Assembly: GCA_963822905.1 (NCBI GenBank)
Contig: CAWGJF010000007.1
Location: forward strand, 310,001 to 374,000
From: CAWGJF01 sp963822905
GTDB lineage: Bacteria > Bacteroidota > Ignavibacteria > Ignavibacteriales > Ignavibacteriaceae
Length of the DNA: 64,000 bases
Reading direction: 5' to 3'
In this document: positions 7,513-15,849 of the stretch, one piece after another
Layout of the letters: the number at the start of each line of letters is the position of its first letter
How positions within the stretch are numbered: the stretch's first letter is position 1
Made by a program: the position numbers and the translations under genes
Notes under the pieces: generated by a model
Database searches by the model: none
Seen by the model: the letters and a program-made list of their open reading frames with translations, nothing else
Told to the model about the DNA's origin: nothing

Positions 7513-9666
7513 AATTGTAATTCTGTTCGATGATATGAATCCTTCAGATTTATTTATAAAAACTATTCGTAATTTTTTTTCATCAATTTGCTCAACAAAA
7601 TAATCACCTGCATTTTCAGCATCAAGTAGTTTTGAAATATTCAATTTAGTTTCCTTCTCCCGGTAATCGAGTTTTTGGAATGATTCCTCGCCGGGAATAT
7701 AAACAGTTAAGTAGCCTGAATTGTATTTAAATAATATATCGGCATCAGATTTTTTCTTGCTTTTAAAATTATAATTCAGTTCATCGGTAATAAATGAAAA
7801 ATTTTTCCTTCCTCCGTCAGAAATGATTACCCGGTTATCATTATCATAATCAAAATATGAAAATGAATTTAGACTCATTGTACCACCTTGCTGAGTAATA
7901 AAAGAACGTAAGATAGTATTATTTGTCCTTAAGAACCCGGTTAATTTTTTATATTTGTTAGGACCAGGAGAAATTTCAACACGCATCAACATCAAAGAAT
8001 CCTGAACTTCTTTCCAATAGTATAATATTGGATTTTCCACACCTGTGATCCTCGCATCCAGAACATTCCGGTCATACGCCGGATACTCTCTAAAAGTTAT
8101 ACTTAAAGTTTTGTATTCAAACCTGCCTACATAACTTCTTGAAGATTTTGTATATGCAAGATATATATATGCCAGATCTTTATTCTTCCTGTCAATGAAA
8201 ATATCCTGAATATCCCCCGGAGAATACATGGGTTTCCGGTCGATTATTTTTTTCTGAAAATCAATTCTTACAATTTCAAATAAACGGCTGGCAGCTGTAT
8301 AGCAATAGAAATATTTTATATCCTTCTGGTTTTCATCAATCGTAATTTTATCATGTTTTTCTGCAAGTGGAACGAAATAGTAATTTACCGGTACTCCTTC
8401 ATCATTATTAATCAACAATTTTAGCTGGTTATCAAATTCATCAATAAAACAAAAATTGTTATACCGTGTTTTGGAATTTGAAAAATTACTCAGGCTAAAT
8501 GGACTAATTGAAGGGACAAGATTAAAATTTCCCGAATAATCTTTTACTTCAAGATTGGATATAGTAATAAGTTCTCCCGAATTATTTATTCCTGCAATTC
8601 CTTTTTTGCCGTTCTTTTTTATTATTGCAGTATCATTGAGATTTTCGAGTCGGCAATAAACTACTTCTGTAAATTCGCCATTCTTTTTTGCAAATAATAA
8701 GACTATTAATCCCTGCGATTTATTTAGATAAGAAATATCATTTAGTCCATCATTGTTAAAGTCACTTAACAGAATTTCATCAGGTGTATACTCTGTTTGA
8801 AAAGTAACTTTCTTTTTATATGAGCTTGCAAAATCACCGTATAAAATTGTAATTGAAATATCATCCGAATAAACAATGTCACCGAAACCATCATTATTTA
8901 AATCTTTAAATTTTAAACTATTCACAGGCTTTTTCAGATTAATTGATTTAGTTAGCTTAAACCTGCCTGTTCCATCGTTAATAAAAAACTGCAATTTATT
9001 TTCATATAAATTTTGTGCAACAATATCCGGAAAGTCATCATTATTAACATCTATGAACCCGGAAAAATTGAAACTTTCACCGCTTGTTACTTTATATTCT
9101 GTAAATGTGTTGCCTAGTTGATAAATAATAGAAATTCCGTCAAAACCACTGCCTGAAACAAGAAATTCATAAGAACCTTTCATATCAACATCTGCAACAT
9201 CGAGGTTTTCGGGATAAGTATCGAACTCGATTGTTGAAAGAATATTTGGAGACTTATCTTCATTTAATTCGAAAGTCCCGAGTATTCTTCTTTTGCGTGA
9301 AGTAAAAACATGAAGAATCTTTTTTGATTTACCTGTAAAGGAAAGAAGATTTGATATCTCATATTTGAAAGAAACTTTTGTGAACACCAGGCTGTCATCA
9401 AATTCATGTGGAACCTGTATCCCAAGTTCTTTTTTCTCGGGAGAATATAGTAACAGTTTATTTTTTGGATGTTCAATTAAATTAGTACCGGCAAGAAAAT
9501 TAAGACTGGAAGGAACTCTGTAAGAATTATATTTACAGAATCCGTTGATCAGTACCTGGGATTTAAGCGGGAGAGTAAATATCAGAAAGCAACAGAATAA
9601 CAGGTTAAAGTTTTTCCAGTTTCCTGGATTTGAGCCTGTTCTCCCGCCTCCTGTACGCTTCTTCAT
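7507..9666 (-). CDS. Secreted FG-GAP/VCBS beta-propeller protein
   Basis: This large exported protein has a hydrophobic leader (FNLLFCCFLIFTLPLKSQ) and several FG-GAP/VCBS-like calcium-binding repeats at about residues 150-320 (DVNNDDFPDIV, DLNNDGFGDIV, DFNNDGLNDIS). The C-terminal half has no family I can name, and there is no T9SS sorting domain. The start is uncertain. The ATG at 9666 overlaps the end of the upstream thioesterase gene by 62 nt and gives an unusually long charged region before the leader; no closer ATG/GTG/TTG is in frame. It lies in the bamD-to-ccmF minus-strand run. A role at the cell surface is inferred only from the repeats and leader. Confidence 0.7.
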   Translation of the reverse strand: MKKRTGGGRTGSNPGNWKNFNLLFCCFLIFTLPLKSQVLINGFCKYNSYRVPSSLNFLAGTNLIEHPKNKLLLYSPEKKELGIQVPHEFDDSLVFTKVSFKYEISNLLSFTGKSKKILHVFTSRKRRILGTFELNEDKSPNILSTIEFDTYPENLDVADVDMKGSYEFLVSGSGFDGISIIYQLGNTFTEYKVTSGESFNFSGFIDVNNDDFPDIVAQNLYENKLQFFINDGTGRFKLTKSINLKKPVNSLKFKDLNNDGFGDIVYSDDISITILYGDFASSYKKKVTFQTEYTPDEILLSDFNNDGLNDISYLNKSQGLIVLLFAKKNGEFTEVVYCRLENLNDTAIIKKNGKKGIAGINNSGELITISNLEVKDYSGNFNLVPSISPFSLSNFSNSKTRYNNFCFIDEFDNQLKLLINNDEGVPVNYYFVPLAEKHDKITIDENQKDIKYFYCYTAASRLFEIVRIDFQKKIIDRKPMYSPGDIQDIFIDRKNKDLAYIYLAYTKSSRSYVGRFEYKTLSITFREYPAYDRNVLDARITGVENPILYYWKEVQDSLMLMRVEISPGPNKYKKLTGFLRTNNTILRSFITQQGGTMSLNSFSYFDYDNDNRVIISDGGRKNFSFITDELNYNFKSKKKSDADILFKYNSGYLTVYIPGEESFQKLDYREKETKLNISKLLDAENAGDYFVEQIDEKKLRIVFINKSEGFISSNRITIL

Positions 9667-10084
9667 ATCTTCTTTTTTCATCTTCAGATTCTGGAATGGC
9701 TTGAATAGCTTTTACAGGTTTGCCATCCTCATCCACACCAACAAATGTTAAATATGCTGAGTTGGTATGAACCCTTGTGCCCTCTCTAAAATTTTGTGCG
9801 AAAACTTTTACGCCGATTTCCAATGATGTACTAAATACCCTGTTTACAGAAGCCACCAGGTTAACTGCATTTCCCAGCTTAATAGGATGAAGAAAATTAA
9901 TCTTATCGACTGAAGCAGTTACGCAAACTCTCTGGTTATGTTTTGATGCACTCAATGCTGCGCATATGTCGATCCAGTGCATAAGTTGTCCACCCAGAAG
10001 ATTTCCAAGCTGATTTGTATGATTAGGAAGAACCAGTTCGGTCATTATAACATGCGAATCACTTATTTTTTTGGCATTGTTCAT
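9605..10084 (-). CDS. Acyl-CoA thioesterase, hotdog fold
   Basis: This 159-residue protein belongs to the YciA/BACH-type acyl-CoA thioesterase family, which hydrolyses acyl-CoA to free fatty acid and CoA in the cytoplasm. Family features visible are TELVLPNHTNQLGNLLGGQLMHWID (helix with the conserved Asn and Asp region), ASVDKINFLHPIKLG and a charged C-terminal helix. The ATG at 10084 overlaps the bamD stop (TGATG). A TTG one codon earlier is less likely. Substrate chain length cannot be judged from sequence. Confidence 0.88.
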   Translation of the reverse strand: MNNAKKISDSHVIMTELVLPNHTNQLGNLLGGQLMHWIDICAALSASKHNQRVCVTASVDKINFLHPIKLGNAVNLVASVNRVFSTSLEIGVKVFAQNFREGTRVHTNSAYLTFVGVDEDGKPVKAIQAIPESEDEKRRYEEAYRRRENRLKSRKLEKL

Positions 10085-10854
10085 CAATTGCTGGTTACTT
10101 CATTCCCGGTAACTTCTTCATGTGAGTTCAAAAGACCCTTAACATCTTCCGCATTTTTGTCTTCGGGGTATTTATCCAGAAATTTTTTCATGTCCACCAC
10201 TGCTTCGCTTTCTTTATCACGATCCAATAAAAGCAGGATTCTTTTGTATAACGCCAGTGGACCATATTCAGTATCATGATAGGTATCAAATACATCTTCA
10301 AAATATTTTAAAGCTGCAGTATAGTATTCCAGCTTTTCATAAATAACTGCAATACTATACTCTTTACGGGCGAGTTTATTATTCAGCTCATTAATCTTTC
10401 GTTCAGCTTCAGAAACTCTTTCATTCAATGGAAAGAAATCAATAAAAGCCTGGAATTCCTCAATCGCTTTTGAAGTATATTTTTGATCAAGATTGAAATT
10501 TGGTGAAAGCTGGTAATAACTTTCTCCAAGGTAGAATTGTGCATCCGGAACAAACTCACTAGCCGGCATATTTTTTATCAGCTTGCTGAATTCATAAGCT
10601 GCAAGAATATACTCACCTTTATTAAACTTAGTCATTGCAAGATAATATTGTGCATCATCAGCAATTGAACTGCCGGGGAACTGGAGAAGTATCGCTTCAA
10701 ATTCTTTTTGTGCTTCAACATAATCTTCATCAACATACAGGTTTTTTGCGTAATCCAAACGCTCCTGGGCAGTCATATCCGAAGTATCGATAGAAGACGA
10801 ACATCCCCAAAAAATCAGCAGGGAGAATAAAAAAACAATTGTTTTCTGAATCAT
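10084..10854 (-). CDS. bamD: Outer membrane assembly lipoprotein BamD
   Basis: This 256-residue lipoprotein has a leader MIQKTIVFLFSLLIFWGC, with Cys18 at the lipobox. It is followed by TPR-type helical repeats (AKNLYVDEDYVEAQKEFEAIL, AMTKFNKGEYILAAYEFSKLI, IYEKLEYYTAALKYFEDVF). This is the layout of BamD/YfiO, the lipoprotein of the BAM complex that inserts beta-barrel proteins into the outer membrane. It is the first gene of a minus-strand run, and its stop overlaps the start of the thioesterase gene. Confidence 0.85.
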   Translation of the reverse strand: MIQKTIVFLFSLLIFWGCSSSIDTSDMTAQERLDYAKNLYVDEDYVEAQKEFEAILLQFPGSSIADDAQYYLAMTKFNKGEYILAAYEFSKLIKNMPASEFVPDAQFYLGESYYQLSPNFNLDQKYTSKAIEEFQAFIDFFPLNERVSEAERKINELNNKLARKEYSIAVIYEKLEYYTAALKYFEDVFDTYHDTEYGPLALYKRILLLLDRDKESEAVVDMKKFLDKYPEDKNAEDVKGLLNSHEEVTGNEVTSN

Positions 10855-10926
10855 ATAAGAAAAAATAAGTTGATAATTAAAGGATTAAATTAGTTAAAAT
10901 ACGAGTTCGTTCAAAGGTAAAATTAA

Positions 10927-11535
10927 TCACTTACTGCGTATTGAAAAGAATAAAATTACCATAGCAGCCGCAGTACCAACTGCAAGTAATGGTTCAACCA
11001 GACCGGAGATGAAAGGTTCGGAAGGGATTTTACTTTTTGTAAAAGTAAAATTTTCATTCTCGAGTTCTGTAATCTGATCAACATTTATTGTGTCAGCATA
11101 TTCTAAATTAAATTCCTGTTTCCCTGTTTCAGAAAAAGACTGAAGGTAATTCCCATTAATATTTAATTCCCGAACCGTGTAATACGAACCGAACCACCCG
11201 TCTTTAAATACATCTCCATAATTTACTGATGCAGATTCAATAACAATATCAACCGTTGGAATATTAAATTCATCAGGAGGGACTTCCCTCACTTTTTTCC
11301 CGGCAGTTATAAAGGCAGAATTAATTTCATTATTAAATACAGAATAAACATTCCCGGGATGAAGCTGAAGAAGAATTTCGTTATTAGTAGAAGGAATTTC
11401 AGAACTAATCTTATAAACCAGTGAATCAGTCAATGAATAAAAAACATCAAGGTTGGATTTTGTTTGTGCAATAGAAATGTAGGAAAAAGCTGAAGCCAGC
11501 AATCCGATAACTAAGATATTAAATAAATTTTTCAC
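10927..11535 (-). CDS. Hypothetical exported, C-terminally anchored protein
   Basis: I do not recognise a family. The 202 residues have a signal peptide (NILVIGLLASAFSYISIAQ), a soluble region and a hydrophobic C-terminal segment (EPLLAVGTAAAMVILFFSIR) ending in RSK, so the protein is probably exported and tail-anchored in the inner membrane. The soluble region is rich in short beta-like stretches (VDIVIESASVNYGDVF, YYTVRELNINGNYL). It is upstream of bamD on the same strand with a 72-nt gap, and diverges from the porQ-like gene. It could be co-transcribed with bamD. Confidence 0.65.
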   Translation of the reverse strand: MKNLFNILVIGLLASAFSYISIAQTKSNLDVFYSLTDSLVYKISSEIPSTNNEILLQLHPGNVYSVFNNEINSAFITAGKKVREVPPDEFNIPTVDIVIESASVNYGDVFKDGWFGSYYTVRELNINGNYLQSFSETGKQEFNLEYADTINVDQITELENENFTFTKSKIPSEPFISGLVEPLLAVGTAAAMVILFFSIRSK

Positions 11536-11638
11536 AAATGTTAATATGGCTACTTTGAATCAGGATTTCAAGGAATACTCAAATACTAAATTTCTTAATT
11601 AAACATTGTAAATTATAAATTATACACTCCAATCCCCC

Positions 11639-11667
11639 TTGCCTTTATTTTTCATAATAGTTAAATA
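11639..11667 (+). promoter_or_regulatory. Possible promoter of porQ-like gene
   Basis: TTGCCT (11639-11644) and TAAATA (11662-11667) are separated by 17 nt and lie 27 nt upstream of the ATG at 11694, which follows AAGGAG at a 5-nt spacing. The boxes are partial matches to a sigma-70 consensus, and AT-rich DNA produces such matches often. Confidence 0.3.
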
Positions 11668-11693
11668 GTTGTTGTAATTTTTAAGGAGTTCCA

Positions 11694-12632
11694 ATGCTGA
11701 AGCGGGTAATATCTGTTCTATTCATCTTCTCGATATTTTTTGCAGGAAATATTTCCGCACAAACCACTTATGATTTTCTAAGGGTTGATATGAGCCCGCG
11801 GGCAGCCGCTCTCGGAGGAAGTTTCGTTACAAATAATGATGACCCCGAAGTGATTTTTTATAATCCAGCCGGGATGAATAACCTTGAAAATTCTCCTGCC
11901 TCTGTTTCTTTTGTAAAACACTTATTAGATATAAACCTTGCTTCTGTTGTTTACTCAACCGAGCTTGAGGGAATTGGAAGATTTGGCGCAGGAATAAAAT
12001 ACATTAACTACGGCAGCTTTGATGAGGCAGATGAATTTGGAAACAAGACAGGAACTTTTAATGCAAATGAATTTGCTTTCTTAGTTGGATATGCAGGAAA
12101 CTTCGAAGAAAACTTTAATTACGGAGCTAATGTAAAATTTATTTATTCCGGGATAGCGGACAAATCTTCGACAGGTGTAGGTTTTGATTTTGGAGTCAAC
12201 TACGCAATCCCTTCACAGATGATTAACATTGGGGCTTCGGTTTTAAATCTTGGTGCACAATTAACTTCATACATTAATACAAAAGAAGACCTGCCTCTCG
12301 ATATCGTTGTCGGTGTTTCTAAAAGATTAGAAAATCTACCTGTCCGTATCTCCCTCGACTTCCACAGGTTAAATGACGACCGTGATAAATTTTCACAACG
12401 GTTTAAAGCTTTTAGCGTTGGAACAGAATTTTATCTCAGCCAGGTTCTAACTTTAAGATTTGGTTATGATAACGAGCGTCGCTCTGATCTTAAAATTGGG
12501 ACTACTGCCGGCATTGCAGGATTCAATGTTGGTCTTGGCGTGCACGTTTCGGAATACCAGTTCAATTATGGCTATTCGTCACTCGGACCGGTAGGAGCAT
12601 TGCACAGGATAGGAATTTCAACAGAGCTTTAA
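11694..12632 (+). CDS. porQ: T9SS outer-membrane protein, PorV/PorQ family
   Basis: This is a 312-residue outer-membrane beta-barrel protein with a signal peptide (VISVLFIFSIFFAGNISAQ) and then YDFLRVDMSPRAAALGGSFV. That opening block is shared by PorQ/PorV proteins of the type IX secretion system and the related UPF0164 barrels. Alternating beta strands with glycine and aromatic residues fill the rest, and it ends with an aromatic-poor strand IGISTEL. PorQ-type proteins act at the outer-membrane exit of the T9SS. This agrees with three T9SS cargo proteins elsewhere in the window. The exact PorQ-versus-PorV assignment is less certain than the family. It overlaps the convergent gene by 4 nt. 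Confidence 0.75.
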   Translation: MLKRVISVLFIFSIFFAGNISAQTTYDFLRVDMSPRAAALGGSFVTNNDDPEVIFYNPAGMNNLENSPASVSFVKHLLDINLASVVYSTELEGIGRFGAGIKYINYGSFDEADEFGNKTGTFNANEFAFLVGYAGNFEENFNYGANVKFIYSGIADKSSTGVGFDFGVNYAIPSQMINIGASVLNLGAQLTSYINTKEDLPLDIVVGVSKRLENLPVRISLDFHRLNDDRDKFSQRFKAFSVGTEFYLSQVLTLRFGYDNERRSDLKIGTTAGIAGFNVGLGVHVSEYQFNYGYSSLGPVGALHRIGISTEL

Positions 12633-13775
12633 TTCTTATTCCGCTTTTCTAAGTTTTCTATATAACTTTCCGCAAGATCGTGTGAGTTTCCGTATTCATC
12701 CATATCGAGAACTTTTTCATAATATTTTTTTGCTTCAGAATATTTTCCCTGTGCTTCTTTAATTGTCCCACTGTACAAAGTTGAATTAACAATAAATCCG
12801 GTTTCATCATCCAGGTTTAACTGCTTTTCAAAATCAATGCATTTTCTAAAATAAACCAACGCAGAATCATCCTGCCCGTGATAACGGAAACTATAAGCGA
12901 GATAATATGTTGCTTCCCTTTTAATTTTTCGGATTACCGTAACCCGTCAAATTCTTATTCGCTTTGTTGAACACATTTCTGAAAATTGAATCCGAAACTG
13001 CCCAGTCATTTTGCTTGACTGCAATTCTTCCTCTCCATTTTTCAAATACAGGATTGTTTGGAAACGAATCACACAAACTCTGTGCATACTTTTCAGCAGT
13101 CTTGTAATCTTTTTCATAATTGTAATACAGATTCATCAGGAAATAACGCGCTTCATACTTTGCCCATTTACCATTTTCAGAAGTGTTTTTTAATTGCCTG
13201 ATTCCTTTCTTCTTATCTGCATCCGGGAAAAACATCATCAGCGGTTTTACAACCGGATTCTCTTCAGGGATTACAGAAGCATAATAATTATAAAGGCCAA
13301 ATCCGAACTGGACATCAACATTTTTAGGATCGAGAGAGCTGCTTCTTCAACGATCGGCAATGCTTCCCTGCCGGCACTTGCTGCACTCAGCCAGCTTTCA
13401 CGCATTACACTCAACCTGCCACTGAAACCTATTGAGCCGCCTTTGAAAAAAAGTGCATCAATATTTTTAGGATCTTTTTCAAGAATTTTATCACAGAAGT
13501 CGATTTCGTTATCAAGTTCATCAAAAAATTTATCATCGTATTGTTCATCATCGGGATCGAGAAGAATTCTCCACCAGTCAATCATTGCAAGGAAAAATTT
13601 CCCCGCCGGATGTTTCGGGTAATCTTTAATTAAGTTCCTTAAAAGTTTTTTCTGCTTCAGGAAATTTGATGGAATAGATTTGCTCAATTCCTTTTTCAAC
13701 TCTTTTGTCAAAATCAGAAGTCTGTGCAAGCAGTATTACAGGAAAAACAATTATTAAAAATATTTTCTTCAGCAT
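12629..13775 (-). CDS. Exported TPR-repeat protein, three frameshifts
   Basis: Read from the ATG at 13775 (MLKKIFLIIVFPVILLAQ, a signal peptide), the frame stops early and must shift three times to give one continuous protein. One shift is at about 13630 (extra A; restores KELIKDYPKHPAGKFFLAMID). The second is at about 13335 (extra dinucleotide in a CT run; restores EEAALDPKNVDVQFGFGLYNYYAS). The third is at about 12927 (five A instead of four; restores NPKIKREATYYLAYSFRYHG). The joined product of about 380 residues contains TPR-like helices (SALVYFRKCIDFEKQL, KYSEAKKYYEKVLDMD). No specific function is recognised. It is convergent with the porQ-like gene and lies downstream of a terminator. 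Confidence 0.65.
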
Positions 13776-13831
13776 TTTCTGTTAAATTATTTTAGAAACA
13801 GGTATGAATATAAATTTTATCCGGGCATAAT

Positions 13832-13862
13832 AAAAAACCCGATCTTTTTGACCGGGTTTTAT
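13832..13862. terminator. Bidirectional terminator hairpin
   Basis: AAAACCCG (13834-13841) and CGGGTTTT (13853-13860) form an 8-bp stem with A and T tracts on its flanks. It lies after the minus-strand beta-helix T9SS gene and before the TPR gene. Confidence 0.75.
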
Positions 13863-13878
13863 TGGTCGATTTAACTTC

Positions 13879-15729
13879 TCATTTTATCAATATCATTTTT
13901 TTAATGTCACTGAAAACAGGAATGTTCTTTTCATTCTTCACAAGTATCTGGTAGATATATACTCCGCTTGCTAGGTCAGAACTAGAGTTCTGACCTACGG
14001 AAAATTCTATTTCATAATATCCTGCATTTTGTTCTTTATTTACCAGTACTGATACAAGTTCTCCTTTAATATCATATACGTACAGCTTTACATAGCCTCT
14101 TTCTCTCAATTTGTAACCTATCTTTGTTGATGGATTGAATGGATTCGGGTAATTCTGGTAAAGAATAAAGCTGCTTATTGGTTTCCATTCTCCTTCTACT
14201 CCCGTTACCAATAATACTCCTGCTTCTTCCGATGGGATTGATACATTCCTCTGACTATCTACTCCCGTTAGCTTAAAGTAAAGACTGTCTGCTGTTGTTG
14301 TTACCTGGTACAGGTATGATGTGTCTCCTGTTGAGGCTACAAAGTTTGTTGTATCAGTTGTGAAGTTAGCCGATGTATCACTGTAAAGGTTGTAATAATC
14401 AAAATCTGCTTCTGTGTTCCTGTTCCAGTTTATATTTATTATACTGTTGTTATTGGTGTCAACTACAGCATTGAGGTTCCTTGGTGCTCTTGGAGGATAA
14501 TCGACATACTTGTAGCTTTCTCCCCACAAACCACCATAAAGACCAATATCACTTCTTGATGAATCTTTATCTAAAATGGATGGATCTCCTGCATCTATTA
14601 AAGGTGAATATTTTTGAAGATGAAAATCCAGTTCTCCTTGTGTTGTATCGTCATTCACTACCATCGGATCAACTGAAAGATTTGTTGTATCTAACGTGAA
14701 ACCTGCATTACTTATACCATTGTTCCAAAGGTCGTTGTACTGCACAACAAGATTTTCATTTCCCCAAGCTCCTATCCCCCTTAGAACATTAACAACTACA
14801 TTATTTTTTACTACGTTATCTGGTCCAACAATTATTGCCCCTGCGTCTGGACTATCATAAAAATTTCCAGTTATGTAATTATTGTACACAAATAAATGTT
14901 GAACAGCATAATTATCAATTCCCCTAAAACCACTTTCAACATAAATTAAATTATTATAAACGAAAGCAGAGTCAGAGAAGCTTAAAGAAATGCCTCTTGC
15001 ACCTACTAATTTCAATACGATTTTATTGTTTGCTATTATTGGCCTTGAACCGAAAGATTTACGAATACCATCACGAAATGTTTCGATATAATTGGAGTCA
15101 ATAACCGGGTTGTAATTATTACTAGTTGCCTCTATATCAATTCCCTCTGCTCCGGAAATATTAGGAGTTGAAATAATATTTTTTCTAACAACTGAACTAG
15201 AACTGAAAAGCCAAATACCTATTGTTAAATTATCGTAAATATTTTTATATACAGTTGGCCCCTCGCCTATGAATGTGCCAAGCGCTCCTTGGGTTATTTT
15301 ATTCATTGTAATTAAACAGTCACCATTTCCACTATTTTTTATACCATACCCCGTACTGGAATTATAATAAACCCAAATGTTAAATCCTGTAAACAGACAA
15401 CTATCAGCTACTGTTACAGAGGTGAAATCAATCGTTGTAACCAAAGCACGAGTATCTATTATACAAGAATCCATCCCAGCACCAATGAGAGATAAACCAG
15501 GTATCATTATTACCTGTTCTTCATATACTCCGTTTGCTACATAAATCGTATCTCCAAATACACAAATATCTATACACTTTTGTATGCTGTCTGCTGCTGT
15601 TTCCCAGGTTAGGTAAGGCGGTGTGCTGTTTCCTGTTTTGCTTACATAGCGCACTGTGGCTTCGGTAAAAGAAAAAAATAACAGGAAAAAGAAAATAATT
15701 ATGTAAAAGAAGTATTTTGAAAAGCACAT
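13879..15729 (-). CDS. T9SS cargo with beta-helix and FnIII domains
   Basis: This 616-residue secreted protein has, in order, a signal peptide (FFYIIIFFFLLFFSFTEA), a DUF1565/pectate-lyase-like start (YVSKTGNSTPPYLTWETAADSIQKC, IYVANGVYEEQV) and a right-handed parallel beta-helix (about 80-370, repeated N-N-x-I units). A fibronectin type III-like domain (about 400-490) and a T9SS type A sorting domain (about 515-616, NYPNPFNPSTKIGY) follow. It is expected to be exported by the T9SS and possibly attached to the surface. Residues about 577-586 (VGQNSSSDL) are encoded by a perfect palindrome that other sorting domains here lack. Ligand or substrate is unknown; carbohydrate binding would be typical of the fold. 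Confidence 0.85.
   Translation of the reverse strand: MCFSKYFFYIIIFFFLLFFSFTEATVRYVSKTGNSTPPYLTWETAADSIQKCIDICVFGDTIYVANGVYEEQVIMIPGLSLIGAGMDSCIIDTRALVTTIDFTSVTVADSCLFTGFNIWVYYNSSTGYGIKNSGNGDCLITMNKITQGALGTFIGEGPTVYKNIYDNLTIGIWLFSSSSVVRKNIISTPNISGAEGIDIEATSNNYNPVIDSNYIETFRDGIRKSFGSRPIIANNKIVLKLVGARGISLSFSDSAFVYNNLIYVESGFRGIDNYAVQHLFVYNNYITGNFYDSPDAGAIIVGPDNVVKNNVVVNVLRGIGAWGNENLVVQYNDLWNNGISNAGFTLDTTNLSVDPMVVNDDTTQGELDFHLQKYSPLIDAGDPSILDKDSSRSDIGLYGGLWGESYKYVDYPPRAPRNLNAVVDTNNNSIININWNRNTEADFDYYNLYSDTSANFTTDTTNFVASTGDTSYLYQVTTTADSLYFKLTGVDSQRNVSIPSEEAGVLLVTGVEGEWKPISSFILYQNYPNPFNPSTKIGYKLRERGYVKLYVYDIKGELVSVLVNKEQNAGYYEIEFSVGQNSSSDLASGVYIYQILVKNEKNIPVFSDIKKMILIK
13972..13997. repeat. Perfect palindrome inside T9SS sorting domain
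   Basis: TAGGTCAGAACT (13972-13983) and its exact reverse complement AGTTCTGACCTA (13986-13997) flank a 2-nt AG centre. It lies in frame within the sorting domain, between the EIEF and LASGVYIY blocks, where the other two sorting domains in this window have a shorter, non-palindromic linker. Confidence 0.75.
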
Positions 15730-15797
15730 TTCAGAATCCCGCTTACATTTTCAATTCAAAAGTAAGAAATCATTATTTCATAAGCGAGATGAAAGAT

Positions 15798-15822
15798 AAA
15801 AAATCCCGCATCAAGCGGGACT
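15798..15822 (-). terminator. Terminator of glyS
   Basis: TCCCGC (15804-15809) and GCGGGA (15815-15820) form a stem with a 5-nt loop. On the minus strand it is followed by a U-tract (six A on the plus strand at 15798-15803). It lies 28 nt past the glyS stop. Confidence 0.8.
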
Positions 15823-15849
15823 CAATTGTAAATTGTACATTATAAATTC

